A DNA stretch of 64,000 nucleotides, taken from contig NZ_JAVFVV010000005.1 of assembly GCF_030929505.1 (NCBI RefSeq), forward strand, positions 310,001 to 374,000, in the 5' to 3' direction. The position numbers were made by a program, and so were the translations under genes. Shown piece after piece: positions 1 through 8,876 of this stretch; positions within the stretch are counted from its first letter, which is position 1, and every line of letters begins with the position of its first letter. The notes beneath the pieces are model-generated. The model made no database searches. It saw nothing but the letters and a program-made list of their open reading frames with translations, and was not told the DNA's origin. Source of the stretch: Mesorhizobium sp. LHD-90 (lineage in GTDB: Bacteria > Pseudomonadota > Alphaproteobacteria > Rhizobiales > Rhizobiaceae).

Positions 1-369
1 GCGGAACGGTGTCGCAAGCGCCAGCGCGGGCAACTGCCGCGCCATGTTTGCAAGGCCGTTGCGCAGGCGTCCCGAGGCGGCAAGGGCGAATATGCCGAGC
101 GAGGCAATCGCGACGGACACGGAAAGCAGGCTGATGTTTTCCACCAGCGGCAGCAGGCCGGCCGCCAGGAACGCCCACAGGACGGAGGCTCGCCGGTCAG
201 GCGGTGTCCGGTTGGCGATGGCAATGCCGACGCCGAGCAGTGCGGCGAACAGAAGCAGCGAAATCCCGAACGGATGCCCGAACAGCAGGAAATCGGCGGC
301 GGCCGTCAGGGCGGCTGTGATGCCGAGCCGTGCTGCAAAACCCGGGCGCGATATTGCGGCGCTGATCAT
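1..369 (-). CDS. DUF4153/DUF4173-like membrane protein (N-terminal part only)
   Basis: Reading leftward from ATG at 369, the frame stays open to the window edge (123 codons). The product is strongly hydrophobic, with about four predicted membrane segments: AALTAAADFLLF, ISLLLFAALLGVGIAIA, ASVLWAFLAAGLLPLV and ISLLSVSVAIASLGIFALAA. This opening resembles the DUF4153/DUF4173 family of bacterial inner-membrane proteins, whose function is not established. Plus-strand frames here are Arg/Ala-rich and look like shadows. The C-terminal part lies outside the window, so the family call rests on the N-terminus alone. Confidence 0.6.
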   Translation of the reverse strand, partial: MISAAISRPGFAARLGITAALTAAADFLLFGHPFGISLLLFAALLGVGIAIANRTPPDRRASVLWAFLAAGLLPLVENISLLSVSVAIASLGIFALAASGRLRNGLANMARQLPALALATPFR

Positions 370-848
370 GGCCGCCGTCCTGCGGAAGCCAGGCGCCGCG
401 CGGGCCGTTTGGTATGCCGGCAGGGAGGCGCGAAGGTGAAAATCGTCGCGCTGCCCCGCGGGCGCGGCAGCGGGTCGAGCCACCAGGCGTCGAACCGGAT
501 GCGATCCGGGAGCCGGGGTTCGAGCGAGGGGAGGGCGTGATTCCGGTTTGGCATGCGGCGCTTTTGCCGGACCATGCTGGCCGGCATGCGCCGCCGCCGC
601 GCAGAGTTTCAGGCTTGCCGTGCAGAAATCGTGCAGGGGGCGGTGCGATGTCGGTTTACCGGGCCGGCATGGCCTCCTGCCCAAGTGGGTCGGACACACG
701 CTTGGACGCGACACTCATACCAAGGGTCATTTTCCTTGACCGTCGGCGCTGCCCCTCACTGTCCTGCCGGACATCTCTCCCCGTGTAGAACGGGGAGAGA
801 GCCGCTGGCCGCAACCTGCGCGGCGACCATCAGCCAAAAGCAAGAAGA
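370..848. other. Intergenic stretch, no convincing gene
   Basis: Several short frames are open on both strands, but all are Arg/Pro-rich with no family resemblance. The only clear structure is the hairpin at 774-800, next to the 3' end of the minus-strand oxidoreductase. Confidence 0.5.
774..800. repeat. GC-rich intergenic hairpin, rhizobial repeat fragment
   Basis: TCTCTCCCCGT and ACGGGGAGAGA form a perfect 11-bp inverted repeat around the 5-nt loop GTAGA. The preceding text, CTGTCCTGCCGGACATC, resembles the short dispersed intergenic repeats common in Mesorhizobium and relatives. It lies just downstream of the minus-strand oxidoreductase stop (849) and could also act as a 3' stabiliser or terminator, though no U-run follows. 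Confidence 0.55.
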
Positions 849-1835
849 TCAGACCGGCTCCCAGCCGTCCCTTTCCGAGGCGCGGAAGATGGCGTCGATG
901 ACCTTCTGGTTCTTCACCGACTCCTCCAGCGTGAACACCGCGTCGCCGCCGCCCTGCGCGGCGCGGGCAAAAGTCTCGACCTCCAGCCGGTACTGCCGCG
1001 TCGCCGGAAAGCGGAAGACGGTCGCCTCTGTGTGGTTCTGGTTGTGCAGCTCGATGCGGTGATGATCGTAGTCGCCGGCGTTGAACGGCGCGTGCACCTC
1101 GATAAAACCCTTCTCGCCGTGGAACACCATGAACTGGCGCAGCGCCATCTGCGTCGAGCAATAGAAGGTCAGGTGGAAGTCGCCGAAATCGGCCTTGGTG
1201 CTGGAATAGGTGTCAGTTCCGAATTTTGGGTCGCGCTCGACCGTCGACTGGATGCGCAGCGGCTCCTTGCTGGTGACGAAACGGGTCGAGACGGTCGGGT
1301 AGACGCCAATGTCGGGCAGCGCACCGCCGCCGAGCTCGGGGATGTTGCGCATGTTGGTGGCGTCTACGTTATAATAGGAGAAGGCGCCCTGCACATGGCG
1401 CAGCCGGCCGATCGCGCCGCCCTGCACCAACTCGCGAACCTTGATCCATTGCGGGTGGTAGACCACCATGAAGGCCTCGCAGACGAGAACCTTGTTGCGG
1501 TCGCGCGCGGCGATCACCTCGGCGATGTCCTTGGCGTCGAGCGCCAGCGGCTTTTCGACCAGGACGTGCTTGCCGGCGTCGGCGGCCTTCACCGCCCATT
1601 CGACATGCTGCGAGGTCGGCAGCGGGATGTAGACGCCGTCGATCGTATCGGAAGCCAGCATCTCCTCGTAGGAGCCGAAGGCATGCGGCGCGCCGAAGCG
1701 ATCGGCCAACGCGCGCGCCTTGGCCACGTCGCGGCTCGCCACCGCCGTCAGCACACCGTTCTCGGCGTCCTGGATGGCCGGCAGAAGCTGCTCGCGCCCG
1801 ATCTTTGCCGTCGACAGAACACCCCAGCGAAACAT
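849..1835 (-). CDS. Gfo/Idh/MocA family NAD(P)-dependent oxidoreductase
   Basis: 328 aa, the usual family length. The N-terminal Rossmann fold begins [18 protein letters not shown]. The family Lys motif, [11 protein letters not shown], sits near residue 95, and a C-terminal alpha/beta substrate domain follows. Such enzymes oxidise or reduce sugars, inositols and related polyols in the cytoplasm; the substrate cannot be read here. The start at 1835 has a Shine-Dalgarno-like GAGGG about 8 nt upstream. The next gene upstream on the same strand is an aldo/keto reductase 78 bp away, so the two may be cotranscribed for carbohydrate catabolism, but this is inference. Confidence 0.88.
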   Translation of the reverse strand: MFRWGVLSTAKIGREQLLPAIQDAENGVLTAVASRDVAKARALADRFGAPHAFGSYEEMLASDTIDGVYIPLPTSQHVEWAVKAADAGKHVLVEKPLALDAKDIAEVIAARDRNKVLVCEAFMVVYHPQWIKVRELVQGGAIGRLRHVQGAFSYYNVDATNMRNIPELGGGALPDIGVYPTVSTRFVTSKEPLRIQSTVERDPKFGTDTYSSTKADFGDFHLTFYCSTQMALRQFMVFHGEKGFIEVHAPFNAGDYDHHRIELHNQNHTEATVFRFPATRQYRLEVETFARAAQGGGDAVFTLEESVKNQKVIDAIFRASERDGWEPV

Positions 1836-1913
1836 TTTTCCATCCCTCGAATTAAAAACCGGCGGACCCTAGCGCATGGTTTTCGGGAATGAAACCGCAA
1901 GAACGGTTTTGGC

Positions 1914-2756
1914 TCAGATCATCTCTAGCCTCTGCCTGCGGCGCGGCGGCGGGAAGGCAGCGTCGAGCTCGGAAAGGTCCGCCGGCGTCAACGTCAGGTC
2001 GAGCGCGGCGCGGTTGTCGCGCACATGTTCCGGCCGCGTCGCCTTGGGAATGGCGATGACATGCGGGTGGCGCAGCGTCCAGACGAGCGCGACCTGCGCC
2101 GCGCTGACGCCATGGCGCGCCGCTATCCGGGCGAGGCGGGCATCGGCGGTGAGGTCGCCCTGCCCGACCGGCGAATACGCCATGACCGGCAGGCCGCGCG
2201 CCGCCGCCTGTGGCAGGAGGTCGTATTCGATGCCGCGCGCCGACAGATTGTACAGCACCTGGTTGGTCTCGACGCCCGAGCCGCCGGCATCCGCCAGTTC
2301 CTCCATGTCGTCGGTGTCGAAATTGCTGACGCCCCAATGCAGGATCTTTCCGGCCGCCTTCAGATCCTCGAATACTCCGACCGTCTCGGCCAGCGGCACG
2401 CCGCCGCGCCAATGCAGCAGATAGAGGTCGAGCCGGTCCGTGCCGAGGCGTCTTAAACTGGCCTCGCAGGCGCGCATCGTGGCGGCGCGCGAGGAATTGG
2501 AGGGAAGCACCTTGCTGACCAAAAAGACCTCGTCGCGGCAACCGGCGATCGCCTCGCGCACCACCTCTTCCGAGCCGCCGGACGCATACATCTCGGCGGT
2601 GTCGATCAGCGTCATGCCGAGATCGAGCCCGAGTTTGAGGGCCGCGACCTCGTCGGCATGTCTTCGCCGGTCCTCGCCCATCTTCCAGGTACCGAGACCG
2701 AGTACCGGCACTTCGACCCCGGACGGCAGGCGGGTGGTGCGGACATTTTTGGACAT
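1914..2756 (-). CDS. Aldo/keto reductase
   Basis: 280 aa, normal for AKR family monomers. The TIM-barrel landmarks are in order: [10 protein letters not shown] at the first strand, the catalytic Asp/Tyr in DTAEMYASG, Lys in [10 protein letters not shown], His in LYLLHWRG and the NADPH-binding-side [10 protein letters not shown]. It would reduce aldehydes or ketones with NADPH in the cytoplasm. The Shine-Dalgarno sequence GAGGAG lies 6 nt before the ATG at 2756. It is transcribed toward the Gfo/Idh/MocA gene and away from the guanidino hydrolase. The physiological substrate is unknown. Confidence 0.9.
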   Translation of the reverse strand: MSKNVRTTRLPSGVEVPVLGLGTWKMGEDRRRHADEVAALKLGLDLGMTLIDTAEMYASGGSEEVVREAIAGCRDEVFLVSKVLPSNSSRAATMRACEASLRRLGTDRLDLYLLHWRGGVPLAETVGVFEDLKAAGKILHWGVSNFDTDDMEELADAGGSGVETNQVLYNLSARGIEYDLLPQAAARGLPVMAYSPVGQGDLTADARLARIAARHGVSAAQVALVWTLRHPHVIAIPKATRPEHVRDNRAALDLTLTPADLSELDAAFPPPRRRQRLEMI

Positions 2757-2946
2757 CGGGCGCTCCTCGGTTTTTTTGGTTCGGCAGGTTGCAGGTTACT
2801 CGATCCTGGCGCGGAAGTGGGGGAGAATCGAGATCGGGCGGGCCGAGCGAATGGCGCGAACGCCAAGACGAATGCCGGTGCTGGCTCTTGCGGGCCATGT
2901 TGCTGGGCGGATAATCCTGACGCTTGCGATCGGGAGCAGGAAATTC

Positions 2947-3834
2947 ATGAACGTGGCCGCAGCACAGATTTACGGGTCGCAGTCGATGGCCGGCCCGTTG
3001 AAGCGGGTGCTGATGCGCCGCGCCTCCTCGGCCATGCGCGGCGCCGACGCGAAGCGCTGGCACTATGCCCTGGGCTTCGACGCCGGGCGTGCGGGCAGCC
3101 AGCACGAGGCGCTGGCAAGACTCGTGGCTGCCTCCGGCGCCGATATCGAATGGCTGGACGACAGCGAGGACGGTCTTGCTGATTCCGTCTTCACCCACGA
3201 TCCGTCGCTAGTGACCGACCACGGCGCCGTCATCCTGTCGATGGGCAAGCCGTTGCGCGAACCGGAACCGGCGCTGCATGAAGCGGCCTATGCGCGGCTC
3301 GGCGTGCCGGTGCTCGGCCGCATCGAAAAGCCCGGCCAGGTCGAGGGCGGCGATTGCGTCTGGGTCGACCGCACCACGCTCGCCATCGGGCGGGGAGTGC
3401 GCACCAACCAGGACGGCATCCAGCAGATGGCCAATCTGCTGACGCCGCACGGAATCTCGGTCTACGGCTTCGATCTGCCACTGTGGCACGGCGAGGAAGC
3501 CTGCCTGCATCTGATGTCGGTGATCAGCCCGCTGGCCGACGATCTGGCGCTGGTCTACGCGCCGCTGCTACCGGCGGCGTTCTATCAGATGCTGAAGACC
3601 AAGGGCATCCGGCTGGTCGAGGGCGACGCCGACGAGTTTCTTGCCTCCAACGGGCTAAGCCTCAACGTGCTGCCGACCGCGCCGCGCGAGGTGATCGCGG
3701 TAGCGGGTTTTCCGAAAACCGCGGCGGCGATGGAGGCGGCGGGATGCACGGTCAAGACTTTCGAGGCGGATGCGCTGTGCATCGCCTGCGAGGGCGGACC
3801 GACATGCCTGACGCGGCCGGTGTTAAGGGGATGA
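2947..3834 (+). CDS. Dimethylarginine dimethylaminohydrolase / amidinotransferase-fold hydrolase
   Basis: 295 aa. The guanidino-group modifying fold is shown by the substrate-binding loop GQVEGGDCVW, the histidine segment EACLHLMSVISPL and the C-terminal nucleophile loop GGPTCLTRPV, which carries the catalytic Cys. Family members hydrolyse (methyl)arginine or related guanidines to citrulline-type products. An open frame runs upstream to 2440, but ATG 2947, preceded by GCAGGA, is where family similarity begins. An AruI-like decarboxylase follows on the same strand after a repeat-filled 181-bp gap, so the pair probably serves arginine or guanidino-acid catabolism. Exact substrate is not determinable. 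Confidence 0.82.
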   Translation: MNVAAAQIYGSQSMAGPLKRVLMRRASSAMRGADAKRWHYALGFDAGRAGSQHEALARLVAASGADIEWLDDSEDGLADSVFTHDPSLVTDHGAVILSMGKPLREPEPALHEAAYARLGVPVLGRIEKPGQVEGGDCVWVDRTTLAIGRGVRTNQDGIQQMANLLTPHGISVYGFDLPLWHGEEACLHLMSVISPLADDLALVYAPLLPAAFYQMLKTKGIRLVEGDADEFLASNGLSLNVLPTAPREVIAVAGFPKTAAAMEAAGCTVKTFEADALCIACEGGPTCLTRPVLRG

Positions 3835-3850
3835 GCGGGCCGCGCTTTTG

Positions 3851-4010
3851 TCCCTCCCCCTTGAGGGGAGGGTGCCGAGCGAAGCGAGGCGGGTGGGGTC
3901 CTCGCGGCCGTACGAGGGGCCTTCTTTGCAGTAGAGAAGATTGGGTAGAGCGCGGCCGCAGCGACCCCACCCGGCCGCTTCGCGGCCACCCTCCCCTCAA
4001 GGGGGAGGGA
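3851..4010. repeat. 160-bp palindromic intergenic repeat (rhizobial type)
   Basis: The outer arms at 3851-3874 and 3987-4010 are perfect 24-bp reverse complements (TCCCTCCCCCTTGAGG... against ...CCTCAAGGGGGAGGGA). Inner arms GGGTGGGGTC (3891-3900) and GACCCCACCC (3963-3972) also pair. The layout matches mobile palindromic intergenic elements frequent in Mesorhizobium-type genomes. No coding capacity is evident. Its right arm ends 5 nt before the ATG of the next gene and supplies that gene's purine-rich ribosome binding site. Confidence 0.85.
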
Positions 4011-4015
4011 AGCCA

Positions 4016-5602
4016 ATGACCACCATCGGCGAAGCTCTCATCAGCCTGCTCGAACGCCACGGCGTCGACACAGTGTTCGGCATTCCGGGCGTGCACACGG
4101 TCGAGCTCTATCGCGGGCTGGCGGGCTCGAAGATACGCCACATCACGCCGCGCCACGAGCAGGGCGCCGCCTTCATGGCCGATGGTTTTGCCCGCGCCAG
4201 CGGCAAGCCCGGCGTCGCCTTCGTCATCACAGGGCCGGGCCTGACCAACGCCATCACCGCCGTGGCGCAGGCGCGCGCCGATTCGGTGCCGATGCTGGTG
4301 GTGTCCGGCGTCAATGCCACCGCCACGCTCGGCAAGGGATTCGGCTATTTGCACGAACTGCCGGACCAGCGCGGCATGATGGAGAAGGTGGCGCTGTCGT
4401 CGACGCGTGTCGAGAGCGCGGCGGAGTTGCAGCCGGCGGTGGATCGTGCCTTTGCCCTGTTCAGGACCGCCCGGCCGGGGCCGGTGCACATCGAAATCCC
4501 GCTCGACGTGATGGGCAAGCCCGCCGTTTCCCTGAAACCCGTCGAAATGGCCGAGCCGCCGGAGCCGGATCATGCCGCGATCGTTTCGGCCGCGCGGCTG
4601 CTGGCCCAGGCGGTGCGTCCGGTCATCCTTGCCGGCGGCGGCGCGAGCCGCGCCGAGGCGCCGCTGCGCGCGCTGGCCGAGCGCCTGGATGCGCCGGTGG
4701 TGCTGACGGCGAACGCGCGCGGCCTGCTGCATCGCCATCCGCTCGTGGTGCCGGCCAGTCCAAGCCTGAAATCGGTGCGCGAGCTGATCGACGGCGCCGA
4801 CCTGGCGCTCGCCGTCGGCACCGAGTTCGGACCCACCGACTACGACATGTATGCCGACGGCGGTTTCGCCTTGCCTGCCAATCTCGTGCGCATCGACATC
4901 GACGCCGAGCAGCTCGACCGGCATCCGGCTGATGTCAAGGTGGAGGCGGACAGCGCCGCCGCGCTGGAGGCGCTGCTCGCGATCCTGTCGGACCGCGCCC
5001 GGCCGTCGGGCACGTCGAATGGCGGCGAGCGGGCCGAAACGTGCCGCGACGCCGCGCGCGCCGAGCTGGCGCGGCTCGGACCGGCGCTGCCGTCCCAGTT
5101 GGAAGCGGTCGAAGCCATTCGCGATGCGCTGCCGGGCGCGCTGATCGTCGGCGATTCGACGCAGCCGGTCTATGCCGGCAATCTTTACTACGACCATGAC
5201 CGACCGGGGGGCTGGTTCAATGCCGCCACCGGCTACGGCGCGCTGGGTTACGGTCCGCCGGCGGCAATCGGCGCCGCGCTGGCCGGGCCCGGCCTGCCGG
5301 TCGTCTGCCTCACCGGCGACGGCGGTTTCCAGTTCACGCTGCCGGAGATCGCGGCGGCGGTCGAGAGCAAGGCCGGCGTGGTTTTTGTGGTGTGGAACAA
5401 TCGCGGTTATCGCGAGATCGAGGTGTCGATGCGCGACGTCGGCGTGGAGCCCGTGGGTGTGTCGCCGGCGCCGCCCGATTTTTGCCTGGTCGCCGAAGCC
5501 TACGGTTTGTCTTATGCCAAGGTGACGAATGCCAAGGAGCTTGCCTCGTCGCTTCGCGCCGCAACCGCGCAGCCCGCCATGATCGAATATGTCGTGCCCT
5601 GA
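4016..5602 (+). CDS. aruI: ThDP-dependent 2-oxo-acid decarboxylase, AruI-like (5-guanidino-2-oxopentanoate decarboxylase)
   Basis: 528 aa with the three-domain ThDP fold of the acetolactate synthase/decarboxylase group. The N-terminal pyrimidine-binding domain carries the catalytic Glu (ITPRHEQGAAFMADGFARAS, near residue 50). A central domain has LAGGGASRAE. The C-terminal pyrophosphate domain has the GDGGFQFTLPEIAAA...NNRGY motif. Enzymes closest in style are annotated AruI, which decarboxylates the 2-oxo acid formed by arginine transamination. The start at 4016 follows GGGGGAGGGAAGCCA, so the ribosome binding site is the end of the palindromic repeat. The adjacent guanidino hydrolase supports a guanidino-compound pathway. 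The family is firm; the substrate is inferred. Confidence 0.8.
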   Translation: MTTIGEALISLLERHGVDTVFGIPGVHTVELYRGLAGSKIRHITPRHEQGAAFMADGFARASGKPGVAFVITGPGLTNAITAVAQARADSVPMLVVSGVNATATLGKGFGYLHELPDQRGMMEKVALSSTRVESAAELQPAVDRAFALFRTARPGPVHIEIPLDVMGKPAVSLKPVEMAEPPEPDHAAIVSAARLLAQAVRPVILAGGGASRAEAPLRALAERLDAPVVLTANARGLLHRHPLVVPASPSLKSVRELIDGADLALAVGTEFGPTDYDMYADGGFALPANLVRIDIDAEQLDRHPADVKVEADSAAALEALLAILSDRARPSGTSNGGERAETCRDAARAELARLGPALPSQLEAVEAIRDALPGALIVGDSTQPVYAGNLYYDHDRPGGWFNAATGYGALGYGPPAAIGAALAGPGLPVVCLTGDGGFQFTLPEIAAAVESKAGVVFVVWNNRGYREIEVSMRDVGVEPVGVSPAPPDFCLVAEAYGLSYAKVTNAKELASSLRAATAQPAMIEYVVP

Positions 5603-5632
5603 CCGCCGCGCGGCACCCCCGGTCGTCCGTCT

Positions 5633-5663
5633 CAAAAAAGACCCGCCGGGTTGCTCCGGCGGG
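5633..5663 (-). terminator. Rho-independent terminator downstream of csbD-like gene
   Basis: CCCGCCGG (5642-5649) pairs with CCGGCGGG (5656-5663). On the minus strand the stem is followed by a T-run (A-run at 5634-5639 on plus), which is correct for ending the minus-strand CsbD transcript. It may also stop the converging decarboxylase transcript. Confidence 0.82.
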
Positions 5664-5686
5664 ATCGAAACGTGGAGGGGATGCCC

Positions 5687-5884
5687 TCAGTGCCTGGACA
5701 GCCAGGTATCGATGTCCTTCTCGGCGGCCTCCTCAGCGGTGCCGTAGCGTTCCTGCAGCCGGCCCGCTAGCTCGCGGCGGTTGCCCTTGATCACGTCGAG
5801 GTCGTCATTGGTGAGCTTGCCCCACTGCTGCTGGACTTTGCCTTTGAACTGCTCCCAATTGCCTTCAACCTGATTCCAGTTCAT
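5687..5884 (-). CDS. CsbD family stress protein
   Basis: 65 aa, the standard size of CsbD-like proteins. It shows the family signature of MNWNQVEGNWEQFKGKVQQ followed by a short Asp-rich helix and GNRRELAGRLQERYG. These small hydrophilic proteins are induced by general stress in many bacteria; the molecular role is unclear. A ribosome binding site GGAG lies upstream of the ATG at 5884. It is a monocistronic gene bounded by its own terminator at 5633-5663, with the rpsA terminator on its promoter side. Confidence 0.92.
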   Translation of the reverse strand: MNWNQVEGNWEQFKGKVQQQWGKLTNDDLDVIKGNRRELAGRLQERYGTAEEAAEKDIDTWLSRH

Positions 5885-5968
5885 GTCGCATCTCCTGGGT
5901 CATTTTCGATACCGGCGCCTTCGCGCCAGCCGAGGAGTGAACGCCGGACCGGCGACGCGGTTCCCATG

Positions 5969-6004
5969 AAAAAGCCCCGCCGGATCGCTCCGGCGGGGCT
6001 TTTT
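5969..6004. terminator. Bidirectional intrinsic terminator after rpsA
   Basis: CCCCGCCGG (5975-5983) and CCGGCGGGG (5990-5998) form a perfect stem flanked by AAAAAG and CTTTTT. It therefore has a U-run in both directions. It lies 32 bp past the rpsA stop and ends that transcript. Confidence 0.88.
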
Positions 6005-6035
6005 CGTTCCGGTGAGGCTGGAAAGCCGCCGAAGC

Positions 6036-7730
6036 TTAGTTGCGGCCCTTGAGTGCGGCGCCGAGAATGTCGCCGAGCGAGGCGCCGGAGTCGGTCGAGC
6101 CGTACTGGGCGACCGCTTCCTTCTCCTCGGCGATTTCCAGCGCCTTGATCGAGACCTGCACCTTGCGGGTCTTCTTGTCCCAGGCGATCACGCGGGCGTC
6201 GACCTTCTGGCCGACCGTGAAGCGCTCCGGACGCTGCTCGTCACGATCGCGCGACAGGTCGCCGCGGCGGATGAAGCTGTCGAGGCCGGTGTCGACCAGC
6301 CGGACCTCGAGGCCGCCATCCTTGATCGCCGTAACTTCGCAGGTGACCACCGCGTTCTTGCGCAGCTCGCCGCCGGCCTCGCCCGCCGTGGCGGCGGTGC
6401 GCTGCAGCTGCTTGATGCCCAGCGAGATGCGCTCCTTGTCGATGTCGACGTCAAGTACCTGCGCCTTCACCATCTGGCCGCGCTGGTACTCCTCGATGAC
6501 CTGCTCGCCCGGACGGTTCCAGTCGAGGTCGGAGAGGTGCACCATGCCGTCCACGTCGCCGTCGAGGCCGATGAACAGGCCGAACTCGGTCTTGTTCTTG
6601 ACCTCGCCCTCGACCTGGCTGCCGACCGGATGGTTGGCCTGGAAGGCCTGCCACGGGTTCTCCAGCGTCTGCTTGAGGCCGAGCGAGATGCGGCGCTTGG
6701 CCGGATCGACCTCGAGCACCACCACGTCGACCTGCTGCGAGGTCGACAGGATCTTGCCCGGATGCACGTTCTTCTTCGTCCACGACATTTCCGAGACGTG
6801 GATGAGGCCCTCGATGCCCGGCTCCAGCTCGACGAACGCGCCGTAGTCGGTGATGTTGGTGACCGTGCCGGTGATCTTCTTGCCGATCGGGAACTTCGTG
6901 CCGATGTCGGACCACGGATCGCTCTCGAGCTGCTTCATGCCGAGCGAGATGCGGTGGGTTTCCTGGTTGATGCGGATGATCTGCACCTTGACCGTCTGGC
7001 CGATGTTCAGGATCTCGGTCGGATGGTTGACGCGGCGCCACGCCATGTCGGTGACGTGCAGCAGGCCGTCGATGCCGCCGAGGTCGACGAACGCACCGTA
7101 GTCGGTGATGTTCTTGACCACGCCTTCGACCACCTGGCCCTCTTCGAGGTTCTGCACGATCTCCGAGCGCTGCTCGGCGCGGCTCTCTTCAAGCACGGTG
7201 CGGCGCGACACGACGATGTTGCCGCGACGGCGATCCATCTTGAGGATCTCGAAGGGCTGCGGGTTGTGCATGAGCGGGGTGACGTCGCGGATCGGACGGA
7301 TGTCGACCTGCGAACGCGGCAGGAAGGCCACGGCGCCGTCGAGGTCGACGGTGAAGCCACCCTTGACCTGATTGAAGATGACGCCTTCGACGCGCTCGCC
7401 GCGGTTGAATTTTTCCTCGAGCTTGACCCAGCTCTCTTCGCGGCGGGCCTTGTCGCGGGAAAGCATGGCTTCGCCCAGTGCGTTCTCGATGCGCTCGACA
7501 TAGACCTCGACGCGGTCGCCGACCTTGAGCTGGCCGTCCTTGGCCTTGGCGCCGAATTCCTTCAGCGGCACGCGGCCCTCGACCTTGAGGCCAACGTCGA
7601 TGATGGCCATGTCCTTTTCGATGGCCGTGATGATGCCGCGAACGACCTGGCCTTCGCCGGAATGGCCGCTGGAAAACGACTCGTCGAGAAGGGCGGCGAA
7701 ATCGTCGCGGGAGGGGTTCAGTTCAGACAT
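6036..7730 (-). CDS. rpsA: 30S ribosomal protein S1
   Basis: 564 aa, the normal alphaproteobacterial length, with six successive S1 OB-fold domains from about residue 30 to 545. The repeated NITDYGAFVDLGG-type segments and GLIHVSEMSW motifs are clear. S1 binds mRNA leaders and delivers them to the 30S subunit. The frame is open upstream to 7802, but MSELNPSRDDFAALL at 7730 is the expected start and has AGGAGAAACA directly before it. It follows cmk on the same strand after 197 bp, the conserved cmk-rpsA order. A long plus-strand frame across this gene is a codon-bias shadow. Confidence 0.97.
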   Translation of the reverse strand: MSELNPSRDDFAALLDESFSSGHSGEGQVVRGIITAIEKDMAIIDVGLKVEGRVPLKEFGAKAKDGQLKVGDRVEVYVERIENALGEAMLSRDKARREESWVKLEEKFNRGERVEGVIFNQVKGGFTVDLDGAVAFLPRSQVDIRPIRDVTPLMHNPQPFEILKMDRRRGNIVVSRRTVLEESRAEQRSEIVQNLEEGQVVEGVVKNITDYGAFVDLGGIDGLLHVTDMAWRRVNHPTEILNIGQTVKVQIIRINQETHRISLGMKQLESDPWSDIGTKFPIGKKITGTVTNITDYGAFVELEPGIEGLIHVSEMSWTKKNVHPGKILSTSQQVDVVVLEVDPAKRRISLGLKQTLENPWQAFQANHPVGSQVEGEVKNKTEFGLFIGLDGDVDGMVHLSDLDWNRPGEQVIEEYQRGQMVKAQVLDVDIDKERISLGIKQLQRTAATAGEAGGELRKNAVVTCEVTAIKDGGLEVRLVDTGLDSFIRRGDLSRDRDEQRPERFTVGQKVDARVIAWDKKTRKVQVSIKALEIAEEKEAVAQYGSTDSGASLGDILGAALKGRN

Positions 7731-7927
7731 TGTTTCTCCTGAAAGCCTCGCGGCTGGGGCGAGGCGGCGCCGTGGGTTCGTGTTGCGTTGGCCTGCCGGC
7801 ATCTGGGTTTGTCGAAAACCCGAAGCCGCATCGAAGCGGCGGACCGGCGCGAAAGAATGCTGGCAGGCTGGTTAAGCGCCCGAGACCGGACCGGTTGTGC
7901 CTTCCCGCAGGAAGGCGACCGTGCCGC

Positions 7928-8578
7928 TCAGGCTGTGTTTCGCTTGGCCAGGACGCCGTCTACGACTGCCCGGGCCGCCTGAAACGCCGCTTCTATAGAC
8001 ATTTCGGACGTATCGAGCAAGTGCGCGTCGGCGGCTGGGCGCAGCGGCGAGTCGGCGCGACCCATGTCGCGCTCGTCGCGGCGCCTGATGTCGTCGAGGA
8101 TTTCGGCGAGCGCGGCGGTGCCGCCGCGCGCCTCGATGTCGCGCAGCCGGCGCGCGGCGCGCACCTCGGCGCTGGCGGTGACGTAGAGTTTCACCGGCGC
8201 GTCCGGGCAGACCACGGTGCCGATGTCGCGCCCGTCGAGCACCGCGCCGCCGGGCTGAGCGGCGAAGGCGCGCTGCTTCTCGACCAGGATTTTCCGTACC
8301 TCGGGGATGACCGCCACCTTGGACGCCGCATCGGCCACCGCATGGGCCGACAGCGCATGCTTGTCGAGATTGCCGAGGTCGACCTGTCTCGCTGCCTCGA
8401 TGGCATGCGCGGCGTCGTCGAGCGGCCAGCCCTTCTCCAGCATCTTGTGCGCCACGGCGCGATAGGTCAGCCCGGTGTCGAGATGGCCGAGGTGAAAATA
8501 GTCGGCGATGCGGCGGGCGAGCGTACCCTTGCCGGAGGCAGCGGGGCCGTCGATGGCGATGGTGAGTGATTTGGTCAT
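7928..8578 (-). CDS. cmk: Cytidylate kinase
   Basis: 216 aa. The P-loop is [19 protein letters not shown] at the N-terminus. It is followed by the CMP-binding [12 protein letters not shown] and the family motif [19 protein letters not shown], with the lid RRDERDMGR near the end. It phosphorylates CMP and dCMP with ATP. The ATG at 8578 is preferred because family members begin shortly before the P-loop; an ATG 12 nt further upstream is possible, and neither has a strong Shine-Dalgarno sequence. It is upstream of rpsA as usual, but aroA, its common upstream neighbour, is not adjacent (see 38856). Confidence 0.95.
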   Translation of the reverse strand: MTKSLTIAIDGPAASGKGTLARRIADYFHLGHLDTGLTYRAVAHKMLEKGWPLDDAAHAIEAARQVDLGNLDKHALSAHAVADAASKVAVIPEVRKILVEKQRAFAAQPGGAVLDGRDIGTVVCPDAPVKLYVTASAEVRAARRLRDIEARGGTAALAEILDDIRRRDERDMGRADSPLRPAADAHLLDTSEMSIEAAFQAARAVVDGVLAKRNTA

Positions 8579-8876
8579 GGCGGCGGACATGGCGGAGAAA
8601 AACCGGAAGCGCAACGGCTATCTCGCGCATCCGCGGCCGTGACGCCGAAGGCTGGCCTGTAGAACCGCGTCCGGCGGTCCGATCCGGCATCGTCTCGGCT
8701 GCGGCGTCGGCGTCGACCAGTGCCGCCGACTGTGGCAGCATTTTCCCTGCCGTGTTCGGCGATGCCTGGTCTGCGATCGCCATGAGGCCGAATGCAAGGC
8801 CCAGCCCTTCGAGTTGGGAGACAGGCACCAGCGTTCCAACGGAAGTCGCACGCGTCCGCCGCCAGGGCGCCGGCCG
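8579..8876. other. Gap upstream of cmk with no clear gene
   Basis: 298 bp between the TetR stop and cmk. Minus-strand frames are open but show no family features and no good start. The cmk promoter presumably lies here. This is also where an aroA-cmk junction appears to have been broken. Confidence 0.4.

Noticed and set aside
2440-2946. N-terminal extension of the guanidino hydrolase
   Set aside because: It overlaps the aldo/keto reductase on the other strand and is basic and low-complexity; the family starts at 2947.
6012-7742. 576-aa plus-strand frame across rpsA
   Set aside because: Asp/Leu/Val-rich shadow of rpsA codons; no domain, and rpsA is certain.
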